Assembly: GCA_002455605.1 (NCBI GenBank)
Contig: DKLE01000099.1
Coordinates: 1 to 11,880, forward strand
DNA: 11,880 nucleotides
DNA from: Firmicutes bacterium UBA6648
GTDB lineage: Bacteria; Bacillota; Clostridia; Peptostreptococcales; Anaerovoracaceae
Direction of reading: 5' to 3'
Position 1 is the stretch's first letter. Every line of letters begins with the position of its first letter. Positions 7,053-11,880 of the stretch are shown here, one piece after another. Made by a program: the position numbers and the translations under genes. The notes under the pieces are model-generated. The model was not told the DNA's origin, searched no databases, and saw nothing but the letters and a program-made list of their open reading frames with translations.

Positions 7053-8498
7053 TTATACCTCCATCACTTCAATAAATTTCATATCCATATCTTTTGTGCC
7101 CATCATAACACAGCCTTTTTCTTTTGAATAAATAATATGTGTCATGATCTCTTTTGTAATCAGTTCCCCCGGAGCTAAAATAGGTATTCCCGGCGGGTAA
7201 GCCATAACGAATTCTCCGCTGATACGGCCTTCACTTTCTTTGATCGGAACCGCCTTTTTGTTTCCATAAAATGCTTTCTGAGGTTCCATTACAACTATAG
7301 GATTAATATATTCATAGGCCAATAATCCCATGGGATCCTTTTTAAACCTTCTGGAGGTCTCGGATAACGCTCCTAAAAGCCTTTCTATTTCCAACTGGCG
7401 GTCTCCTACAGATATAATAGCCAGAATATTTCCCAAATCACCAAATTCAATTTGTATACCGAATTCATCCCGGAGAATATCATAGACCTCGATTCCAGCC
7501 AATCCGGTTTTTCTTGTATGGATGCTCAGCTTTGTTCTGTCAAAATCATACACACATTCCTGATCGATAATTTCACTGCCAAACGCATATAGACCGGGAA
7601 TCCGATTCACTTCTTGTCTGGCATACTCACTCATATCTAGTATCTTTTTAAATAACTCTCTGCCGTGCAGCGCAAGATTTTTTCTTGCAATATCAACAGA
7701 TGCCATTAAAAGGTAGCTGCCGCTGGTAGTCTGCGTGAGATTAATAATCTGCCTTACTTCGTTCTCTTTCATACTTTGTCCCATAAGAAGCACGGAGCTT
7801 TGTGTCAGTGATCCTCCTGTTTTGTGCATGCTCACAGCAGCCATGTCAGCTCCTGCCTCCATGGCAGAAAGAGGCAAATCTTCCCCAAAGTAGAAATGTG
7901 TACCGTGTGCCTCATCTGCCAGCACTTTCATGCCTGCCTGATGCGCCAGTCTTACAATCTCCTTTAAATCACTGCAAACACCATAATAAGTGGGATTATT
8001 AACAAGAACCGCCTTTGCTTCCGGGTTATCGGCAATAGCCTGCTTAATACTTTCAACGGACATCCCCAAACTGATCCCCAGCTCTGCATTGATTCCCGGA
8101 TTTACATATACCGGAACCGCACCGCAGAGGACTAATGCATTGATTGCGCTCTTATGGACATTTCTTGGCAGTATAATTTTATCTCCCTGCTTGCAGCAGG
8201 TGAAAATCACTGTTTGTACGGCGCTTGTTGTGCCTCCTATCATAAAAAACGCATGATGAGCTCCAAAAGCCTGAGCCATCAATTGCTCTGCCTCATAAAT
8301 AACACTTGTGGGATGAGTAAGGTTGTCCAATGGTTTACTGGAATTCAAATCCATTGACAGACACTTTTCCCCAAAAGCCTCCAATAGGGCCTTATGCCCT
8401 TTTCCCTGCTTATGCCCCGGCACGTCAAAAGAAACAATCCGATTTTCTTTATATTTTAAAAGGGCATTATAAATAGGTGTTTTTTCCTGATTATTCAT
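7053..8498 (-). CDS. speA: Arginine decarboxylase, PLP-dependent Orn/Lys/Arg family
   Basis: Cytoplasmic aspartate-aminotransferase-fold decarboxylase of 481 residues, the length of Bacillota SpeA and shorter than the enterobacterial inducible enzymes (about 700-750) that carry an N-terminal wing domain. It begins with the family's N-terminal motif DVPGHKQGKG (25-34). PLP contacts are seen at GTTSAVQ (89-95) and DEAHGTHF (195-202), and the Schiff-base lysine is Lys226 in SMHKTGGSLTQ. A C-terminal domain follows, with YPPGIPILAPGE. The choice of arginine over lysine or ornithine as substrate is inferred from the linked agmatinase gene: arginine to agmatine here, then agmatine to putrescine by SpeB. 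It is the first gene of the operon, starting 22 bases after an intrinsic terminator that ends a long structured leader (8521-8880). Confidence 0.88.
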   Translation of the reverse strand: MNNQEKTPIYNALLKYKENRIVSFDVPGHKQGKGHKALLEAFGEKCLSMDLNSSKPLDNLTHPTSVIYEAEQLMAQAFGAHHAFFMIGGTTSAVQTVIFTCCKQGDKIILPRNVHKSAINALVLCGAVPVYVNPGINAELGISLGMSVESIKQAIADNPEAKAVLVNNPTYYGVCSDLKEIVRLAHQAGMKVLADEAHGTHFYFGEDLPLSAMEAGADMAAVSMHKTGGSLTQSSVLLMGQSMKENEVRQIINLTQTTSGSYLLMASVDIARKNLALHGRELFKKILDMSEYARQEVNRIPGLYAFGSEIIDQECVYDFDRTKLSIHTRKTGLAGIEVYDILRDEFGIQIEFGDLGNILAIISVGDRQLEIERLLGALSETSRRFKKDPMGLLAYEYINPIVVMEPQKAFYGNKKAVPIKESEGRISGEFVMAYPPGIPILAPGELITKEIMTHIIYSKEKGCVMMGTKDMDMKFIEVMEV

Positions 8499-8520
8499 AA
8501 ATACTTCTCTCTTTCATTAT

Positions 8521-8561
8521 AAAATAAAAACAACCATACTTATAAAACTAAGCTATGGCTG
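8521..8561 (-). terminator. Intrinsic terminator just upstream of speA
   Basis: On the minus strand CAGCCATA (8561-8554) pairs with TATGGTTG (8538-8531), with one G-U. After a bulged G (8553), CTTA (8552-8549) pairs with TAAG (8542-8539), giving 12 pairs around a six-base loop and followed by TTTTTATTTT (8530-8521). It ends only 22 bases before the speA ATG. It therefore either ends a separate small RNA or acts as an attenuator inside the speA leader. A TATAAT at 8521-8516 overlaps its T tract but has no fitting -35 element. Confidence 0.78.
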
Positions 8562-8880
8562 TACTTGATAATGATCTTTACTATGAATTATTTATTTGAA
8601 ACAATCTCTTGCATTCCTATTTAATCCGTTAGTTTTAGAGCCTATACAGTAATTTCTACTTTTACTGCTCATGTTGATCATTCACAAGTACGTTTTCTTA
8701 TGAACACATTTCGTGGTTTATCCACAATAAATATGAGCTTTCGCTCATCAACACGAATATTACAATCGCTAAATCGGCATTTGACCCGGCTGTCCGTATG
8801 GCCTTATTGTCACTAAATATAAGTTAGGTCAAAAATAACTATGTAAATATAGGCTGTAAAACCTCTTTATTTTAATTACG
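8521..8880 (-). ncRNA. Candidate structured RNA or riboregulatory leader upstream of speA
   Basis: Predicted transcript of about 360 nt from a promoter start near 8880 to the terminator at 8521, with a folded core at 8632-8862. Pairings read from the minus strand: P1 joins 8862-8848 to 8646-8632 (15 positions, one C-C mismatch). P2 joins 8833-8827 to 8786-8780 (UUUGACC with GGUCAAA), with a GGC/GCC hairpin inside. P3 joins 8757-8749 to 8676-8668 (9 pairs, two wobbles). Inside P3 are hairpin A (8748-8743/8738-8733, GAAA loop), hairpin B (8727-8722/8716-8711) and hairpin C (8704-8697/8688-8681). Hairpin D (8667-8662/8652-8647) directly abuts P3 and P1. No open reading frame with a ribosome site lies in it. 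I do not recognise the family; raiA-type RNA is one candidate to test. It does not match T-box, SAM, lysine, RNase P, SRP or tmRNA signatures I know. Confidence 0.68.
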
Positions 8881-8886
8881 CTAGGA

Positions 8887-8915
8887 ATTGTATCACATAA
8901 CCGTGCAAGATGCAA
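8887..8915 (-). promoter_or_regulatory. Promoter for the structured RNA / speA leader
   Basis: On the minus strand TTGCAT (8915-8910) and TACAAT (8892-8887) are separated by exactly 17 bases, a good vegetative promoter. Transcription would start near 8880, just ahead of the first helix strand (8862). The -35 box lies within a 16-base element repeated at the divergent promoter. Confidence 0.7.
8899..8914 (+). repeat. Direct repeat copy 1, AACCGTGYAARATGCA
   Basis: The sequence here is AACCGTGCAAGATGCA. It matches the copy at 9026-9041 at 14 of 16 positions in the same orientation, 127 bases away. This copy covers the -35 box and part of the spacer of the minus-strand promoter; the other covers the -10 box of the plus-strand promoter. 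This is consistent with a shared operator, perhaps of the adjacent ArsR-type regulator. Confidence 0.5.
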
Positions 8916-8952
8916 TAGTTTTACTCTTATTCTCTTGATTTTCATAATTGCT

Positions 8953-8962
8953 GTGTATACAC
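8953..8962. promoter_or_regulatory. Palindrome between the divergent promoters
   Basis: Perfect 10-bp palindrome GTGTATACAC lying between the minus-strand promoter (8887-8915) and the plus-strand promoter (9010-9038). It is a possible operator, but its short length means chance is not excluded. Confidence 0.3.
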
Positions 8963-9009
8963 TAAATTTCTACACCAATTACAAATTTCAGTCAATTTTT
9001 TAACTAATA

Positions 9010-9038
9010 TTGACATTAAACTCTTAACCGTGTAAAAT
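9010..9038 (+). promoter_or_regulatory. Promoter of the ArsR-type regulator
   Basis: A perfect TTGACA (9010-9015) and TAAAAT (9033-9038) are separated by 17 bases. The transcription start would lie near 9045. This excludes the in-frame ATG at 9037, which overlaps the -10 box, as the start codon of the downstream gene. Confidence 0.8.
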
Positions 9039-9041
9039 GCA
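9026..9041 (+). repeat. Direct repeat copy 2, AACCGTGYAARATGCA
   Basis: The sequence here is AACCGTGTAAAATGCA, partner of the copy at 8899-8914 with two differences. It spans the 3' part of the spacer and the -10 box of the regulator's promoter. Confidence 0.5.
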
Positions 9042-9060
9042 TATTGTTAATAGGCAATAT
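9041..9060 (+). promoter_or_regulatory. Candidate operator over the regulator's transcription start
   Basis: Inverted repeat ATATTG (9041-9046) and CAATAT (9055-9060) separated by 8 bases, directly downstream of the -10 box and covering the expected transcription start. ArsR-type repressors commonly bind imperfect AT-rich dyads in this position and regulate themselves, so autoregulation is a reasonable inference. Confidence 0.45.
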
Positions 9061-9075
9061 ACAAGGAGAATTATT

Positions 9076-9405
9076 ATGAGACTAAGAAAAGAATCGGATG
9101 ATATGCAGGAAGAAGAGATTTTGCTGGTTGCTCAGGTTTCTGATGCTTTGGCACATCCTGCAAGAATAAAAATTTATCAATATATCATGCAATGCAATAA
9201 GGATCGTATTCCTGTCTGCAACAAGGATGTAGTGGCCGCCTTTGACTATTCTCAGGCTACCATTTCTCAGCATATAAAAAAATTAGTACAGGCAGAGCTT
9301 GTGCAGTCACAAAGTAAAGACAAATATTCTTACTATTTTGCAAACATAGGAATACTTATGAAGTATTTAAATGCAACAAAAAAATTCAGCACTTTTCAGG
9401 CTTAA
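9076..9405 (+). CDS. ArsR-type winged helix transcriptional regulator
   Basis: Predicted dimeric DNA-binding protein of 109 residues. The N-terminal helices lead into SDALAHPARIKIYQYIMQ (22-39), typical of ArsR/SmtB proteins, then the helix-turn-helix with recognition helix SQATISQHIKKLVQAELV (59-76) and a beta wing (77-91). The start is the ATG at 9076, because AAGGAG lies 7 bases upstream and the earlier in-frame ATG at 9037 sits in the promoter -10 box. The usual metal-site motif ELCVC is not intact: by eye Cys48 aligns with its first cysteine, the second is replaced by Lys50, and another Cys occurs at 40. The signal may thus be something other than arsenic. It is divergent from the structured RNA and convergent with the antiporter gene; its target is unproven. 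Confidence 0.85.
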   Translation: MRLRKESDDMQEEEILLVAQVSDALAHPARIKIYQYIMQCNKDRIPVCNKDVVAAFDYSQATISQHIKKLVQAELVQSQSKDKYSYYFANIGILMKYLNATKKFSTFQA

Positions 9406-9447
9406 CAGTAAGTTGTCAACCATGAAAAATCAAAGTCAGGATAAAAA

Positions 9448-9481
9448 AAAGCCGTAGGAACTTAAAATCTCCTACGGCTTT
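9448..9481. terminator. Bidirectional terminator between regulator and antiporter
   Basis: Perfect 12-bp stem, AAAGCCGTAGGA (9448-9459) with TCCTACGGCTTT (9470-9481), around a 10-base loop. An A run upstream gives a long T tract on the minus strand, and T-rich sequence follows on the plus strand. It serves both convergent genes and is stronger for the antiporter gene. Confidence 0.9.
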
Positions 9482-9503
9482 CTATCTTTCTTAAATTATT
9501 TAT

Positions 9504-10967
9504 CTATCGGAAGAAAAGCAATGTATCAAGAATAAAAATTGGGATTAAAATACCTAACGACCAAGCCATATATCCAAAGAAGCTCGGCATCTTGATCTTA
9601 TTTTCTTCCGCTATGGATTTAACCATAAAGTTTGGTGCATTACCAATGTACGTATTGGCGCCCATAAATACCGCACCGGCCGAAATTGCTAACAAATCTC
9701 TTGCTGCCACTATACCTACCGTGGTAGCTACACCTTCCGTAAAGCCCACTGAACCTGCCGTGGTTAAAAATACTAAATACGTCGGAGCATTATCAAGGAA
9801 GGATGACAGGGCCCCTGTTGCCCAGAAAAACTGCCATGGTTCGGTAATTCCCAAAGATGCTCCGTTTGCTTTCAGAATAGCAAGAGCAGGAATCATCGTT
9901 AAGAAAATACCAATAAATAATTTGGCAACCTCTTCTATCGGTGCAAAAGTAAAACTATTGGCCTGCCTTATTTCTTTCTTTGTTGTTACCATTGATAAAA
10001 ATGCGGCCGCCAATATAATCAGCATTTGTATTATGCTGTTATACGGAAAAAGTACACCGGCAATATGTAATCCATACAACTCTCCTGTAGCTTGATCAGC
10101 AAATGATGCAAAATTAGGAAGCATCCCGTTTAATATTACTGCGCCTACAATCATAAATATAAAAATAAAATTGTGAGCACCTTCAATTCTAAGCGGTGTC
10201 TTAACGCTGTTGCCGTTCATCTTCTGCGGTGATCTTCCTGCTGCAAGTTCCTTTTTACATAAATTTTTATCAAGCAAAATAAATATTACCGTAAGAATTA
10301 TTATATTAAACAACATAATAGGGAACAATTTCATTGTCCAGAAGAAAGGAACGCCTCTTAAGAAACCTAGAAATAATGGGGGATCTCCTACGGGGGTCAA
10401 GCAGCCTCCGATATTAGCCACCATAAAGATAAAGAAGATTATAACGTGAGCCTTCTTTTCTCTCCACGCGTTTGCCCTGATTATGGGACGAATCATGAGC
10501 ATTGCAGCTCCCGTTGTTCCTACCCAGCTAGCTATAGCTGTACCAATCAGCAACAAAACAACATTGGTTTTGGTATTCCCTACCAAGGTTCCTTTCAATG
10601 CAATGCCTCCCGCGGCTACAAACAAGCCAAAGAGTAAAACAATAAACGGCAGATAATCCAGCAAAATCATTTCAAGTACTTGGAAAGTGAGCATCTGGGC
10701 TCCAAAGACCACTCCGAAGGGAATTAAAAAGACCAAGGCCCAGAAAATTGCTACTTTTAACATATTGTGTTCCCACCACTCCGGTTTGAGAAGGGGAAAT
10801 ATTGCAATAGAAAGCAGCATTCCTAGAAATGGTATACAGCTCCAAAGGGGAAGCTGATTCCCTAAGTCTCCGTGTCCGGATTCGGCAGAAGCAAAGACAA
10901 ACGTGCTACTACACAAAACTAGTAATAAAGCTTCACAAAAACTTCTTAAATTTCTTTTACTAAACAT
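9504..10967 (-). CDS. Na+/H+ antiporter of the NhaD/CitMHS ion transporter type
   Basis: Polytopic membrane protein of 487 residues with about 11-12 hydrophobic spans after an N-terminal signal-like segment (VLCSSTFVFASA, residues 17-28). Conserved segments of the NhaD/CitMHS-like ion transporter superfamily are GTTGAAMLMIRPIIRAN (about 150-166), NIGGCLTPVGDPPLFLGFLRGVPFFW (about 185-210), SSFLDNAPTYLVFL (about 390-403) and GANTYIGNAPNFMVKSIAEE (about 438-457). The paired motifs around GDPP and DNAP are the symmetric substrate-binding hairpins of this fold. Proteins of this type are generally annotated as sodium:proton antiporters; citrate or another carboxylate as substrate cannot be excluded. 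The ATG has GGAGAT seven bases upstream. It has its own promoter at 11033-11061, so it is probably transcribed alone. Confidence 0.82.
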   Translation of the reverse strand: MFSKRNLRSFCEALLLVLCSSTFVFASAESGHGDLGNQLPLWSCIPFLGMLLSIAIFPLLKPEWWEHNMLKVAIFWALVFLIPFGVVFGAQMLTFQVLEMILLDYLPFIVLLFGLFVAAGGIALKGTLVGNTKTNVVLLLIGTAIASWVGTTGAAMLMIRPIIRANAWREKKAHVIIFFIFMVANIGGCLTPVGDPPLFLGFLRGVPFFWTMKLFPIMLFNIIILTVIFILLDKNLCKKELAAGRSPQKMNGNSVKTPLRIEGAHNFIFIFMIVGAVILNGMLPNFASFADQATGELYGLHIAGVLFPYNSIIQMLIILAAAFLSMVTTKKEIRQANSFTFAPIEEVAKLFIGIFLTMIPALAILKANGASLGITEPWQFFWATGALSSFLDNAPTYLVFLTTAGSVGFTEGVATTVGIVAARDLLAISAGAVFMGANTYIGNAPNFMVKSIAEENKIKMPSFFGYMAWSLGILIPIFILDTLLFFR

Positions 10968-10994
10968 AAAAACATCTCCAACTCTAGCTAATAT

Positions 10995-11010
10995 TTGTTA
11001 ATCTAAACAA
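10995..11010. repeat. TTGTT-N6-AACAA dyad in the antiporter leader
   Basis: Short inverted repeat located between the promoter and the start codon of the antiporter gene. Its half-sites are identical to those inside the 19-bp palindrome at 11026-11044, so the two could be a pair of operator sites. It is AT-rich and may be chance. Confidence 0.3.
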
Positions 11011-11025
11011 TTAACTCGCTAATTT

Positions 11026-11044
11026 ATTTGTTATTATAACAAAT
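11026..11044. promoter_or_regulatory. 19-bp palindrome over the antiporter -10 box
   Basis: Perfect odd-centred palindrome of 19 bases centred on 11035, containing TTGTT-N5-AACAA and covering the whole -10 box of the antiporter promoter. A repressor bound here would block RNA polymerase. The regulator is unknown; the site does not match the ArsR-gene dyad ATATTG-N8-CAATAT. Confidence 0.5.
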
Positions 11045-11061
11045 TCCTTCAATTTTCGCAA
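11033..11061 (-). promoter_or_regulatory. Promoter of the antiporter gene
   Basis: On the minus strand TTGCGA (11061-11056) and TATAAT (11038-11033) are separated by 17 bases, with an extended -10 (TG one base before TATAAT). It lies in the 111-base gap after the HD-domain gene. Confidence 0.72.
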
Positions 11062-11078
11062 TTGACTTATAATTTACT

Positions 11079-11546
11079 TTAAGGTTTTTTCAATAATTTG
11101 TCAAGTCGTGCCTGCTGCTCTGCTCTGTTCATCTTATACCCATATTGATGAAAATCTAGGACATCTGCATCTTTCACAATTTCTTCAATGGGGTTTCCCA
11201 CTTCACTTTTATTGCTGTGATTCTTAACAGCTATTGATAAAATTTTAATTTCTTCTTCTGTAAAAAGCTCTGTTTTTTTCAAGAACTCCTGAACTGGTAC
11301 ATACCCAGCCTCTGCATGGTTTTCCTGCTTTCCTGTAATGATTCTGCCATAATCATGAATCGCACACGCTGAAGCTGCAAGAATCGGGTCCACACCTCTT
11401 TTTTCAGCCATTAGATATCCTAATTTAGCACAGCTGGAAATATGTACCCGCTCCCAATCAATCGGCTCATCCCTTTCCGTAACAATTTTTTCATATTTGT
11501 CAATTTCTTTCAATAATGCACTCTGTAACTCTAAAAGCTTATGCAC
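11079..11546 (-). CDS. HD-domain phosphohydrolase family protein
   Basis: Small cytoplasmic protein of 155 residues consisting essentially of one HD domain. The metal-binding signature is complete: His35 (RVHISSCAKLG), His64-Asp65 (CAIHDYGR) and Asp126 in KDADVLD; His77 and His110 may be further ligands. Such proteins hydrolyse phosphate esters of nucleotides or related compounds, but the substrate cannot be predicted from the sequence. The start is a GTG at 11546, preceded by an exceptionally strong ribosome site (AGGAGGAGGTG). It lies upstream of the antiporter gene on the same strand with no obvious terminator between, so read-through is possible, but the antiporter has its own promoter. 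Confidence 0.85.
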   Translation of the reverse strand: MHKLLELQSALLKEIDKYEKIVTERDEPIDWERVHISSCAKLGYLMAEKRGVDPILAASACAIHDYGRIITGKQENHAEAGYVPVQEFLKKTELFTEEEIKILSIAVKNHSNKSEVGNPIEEIVKDADVLDFHQYGYKMNRAEQQARLDKLLKKP

Positions 11547-11569
11547 ACTTACACCTCCTCCTTGTTAAA

Positions 11570-11597
11570 ATCACTGTACTCATTCGAATACAGTGAT
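11570..11597. repeat. Inverted repeat upstream of the HD-domain gene
   Basis: Perfect 9-bp arms ATCACTGTA (11570-11578) and TACAGTGAT (11589-11597) with a 10-base loop, about 25 bases ahead of the GTG start and just before the ribosome site on the minus strand. It could be an operator (TGTA-N10-TACA type) or an mRNA hairpin; the four T residues that follow make it at best a weak terminator. Confidence 0.5.
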
Positions 11598-11693
11598 AAA
11601 TTAACTTCTATGTTATAAAAATTTTTAACAGCTTCAAATAGCTATTTAAACAGTCTTTTCATACTTTAGCTAAATAAATAACTATTAATTTAA

Positions 11694-11722
11694 ATAGTAT
11701 AATAAATTATCAAATAATTCAA
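11694..11722 (-). promoter_or_regulatory. Candidate promoter of the HD-domain gene
   Basis: On the minus strand TTGAAT (11722-11717) and TACTAT (11699-11694) are spaced by 17 bases, about 150 bases before the start codon. The match is moderate and the region is very AT-rich, so this is tentative. Confidence 0.35.
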
Positions 11723-11736
11723 TCTTAATTTATTTA

Positions 11737-11880
11737 TTAACAGATAAAGCGCGAAAGCGGATTTAACAGATAAATCAAATGGGCAGCTATTTACATTTGA
11801 ATTTTTCTCTGGTGAAAGCAGAATCCTGCTATTTCAATAAATTTGCTTAACTGCTTAATAATGAAGGTATTTCATTATAA
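11737..11880 (+). other. Gene-free right end with hairpins and a 12-bp direct repeat
   Basis: No convincing gene is seen here. TTAACAGATAAA occurs at 11737-11748 and again at 11763-11774. In order on the plus strand there is a short CGC-GAAA-GCG hairpin (near 11749-11758), GATTTA-ACAGA-TAAATC (from 11760), TCAAAT/ATTTGA with a 14-base loop, TGAAAGCAG paired with CTGC-TTTCA across a two-base bulge (about 11813-11836), and TAATGAA/TTCATTA near the end. The succession of stems could be a riboswitch-like leader or small RNA continuing past the window. I match it to no known class, and the strand is uncertain. Confidence 0.3.

Noticed and set aside
8591..8671. Minus-strand frame of 26 codons that could be a speA leader peptide
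   Set aside because: No Shine-Dalgarno sequence; its ATG lies in a strand of the P3 helix and there is no run of arginine codons.
8733..8757. Hammerhead-ribozyme-like core on the minus strand (UGAUGAG followed by CGAAA)
   Set aside because: The GAAA is the tetraloop of a perfect 6-bp hairpin, the invariant CUGAUGA is UUGAUGA here, and no stem I/III with a cleavage triplet is present.
8732..8815. Plus-strand frame of 27 codons starting with ATG in the regulator-speA gap
   Set aside because: No ribosome site, composition not protein-like, and it is antisense to the folded RNA.
8499..8900. Known riboswitch or T-box upstream of speA
   Set aside because: No T-box sequence (GGTGGNACC), and no conserved cores of SAM, lysine, guanidine, c-di-GMP or cobalamin riboswitches that I know; left as unrecognised.
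9037..9075. Upstream in-frame ATG as start of the ArsR-type regulator
   Set aside because: It overlaps the -10 box of a perfect promoter and has no ribosome site; the ATG at 9076 has AAGGAG at the right distance.
9592..10095. Plus-strand frame of 167 codons
   Set aside because: It is antisense to the well-supported antiporter gene, has no ribosome site, and its product resembles no protein family.
1..11880. Mobile elements, CRISPR arrays, tRNA or rRNA genes
   Set aside because: No transposase, integrase, regularly spaced repeats or conserved RNA gene sequence was seen on either strand.

Overview
The window looks like a chromosomal segment of a low-GC, Gram-positive anaerobe, most likely a member of the Clostridia. 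The evidence is AT-rich DNA with strong Shine-Dalgarno sites of the GGAGG type, a clostridial-style feoA-feoB pair, a Bacillota-type arginine decarboxylase of about 480 residues, and a small sigma factor resembling the TcdR/BotR/UviA group. I cannot name the species. No insertion sequence, CRISPR array, tRNA or rRNA was seen.

Layout. Positions 28-2432 (+) hold feoA and feoB for ferrous iron uptake, closed by a terminator. Positions 2563-3645 (+) hold a YibE/F-family membrane protein with a signal peptide. It converges, with only 4 bases between stop codons, on a TcdR/BotR-like sigma factor (3650-4192, -). Positions 4193-4547 are gene-free and hold a candidate TTTACA-type promoter and a long hairpin terminator. 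Positions 4548-8498 (-) form a polyamine operon. In transcription order it is speA (arginine to agmatine), speE (spermidine synthase) and speB (agmatine to putrescine), then an ECF sigma factor 30 bases after speB and a 44-residue unrecognised protein. speA/speE are 3 bases apart and speE/speB overlap by 8. No SAM decarboxylase gene (speD) is present here, although SpeE needs its product.

The most striking part is the 577-base gap 8499-9075. On the minus strand a good promoter (TTGCAT-17-TACAAT, start near 8880) feeds a sequence that folds by eye into a compact RNA. A 15-position helix (one mismatch) joins 8848-8862 to 8632-8646. Within it lie a 7-8 bp long-range helix, a 9-bp helix closing three hairpins (one capped by a GAAA tetraloop), and a further hairpin that abuts the helices on both sides. 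An intrinsic terminator (8521-8561) follows, only 22 bases before the speA start codon. This is either a free-standing structured RNA of about 360 nt or a leader controlling the polyamine operon. I match it to no RNA family I can recall with confidence.

Divergent from this RNA is an ArsR-type regulator (9076-9405, +) with its own promoter. The two promoters carry near-identical 16-base direct repeats. A shared bidirectional terminator separates the regulator from a convergent NhaD/CitMHS-type Na+/H+ antiporter (9504-10967, -), whose -10 box lies in a 19-bp palindrome. An HD-domain hydrolase (11079-11546, -) follows. The last 330 bases are gene-free and hold several hairpins and a 12-bp direct repeat, possibly the leader of a gene beyond the window.
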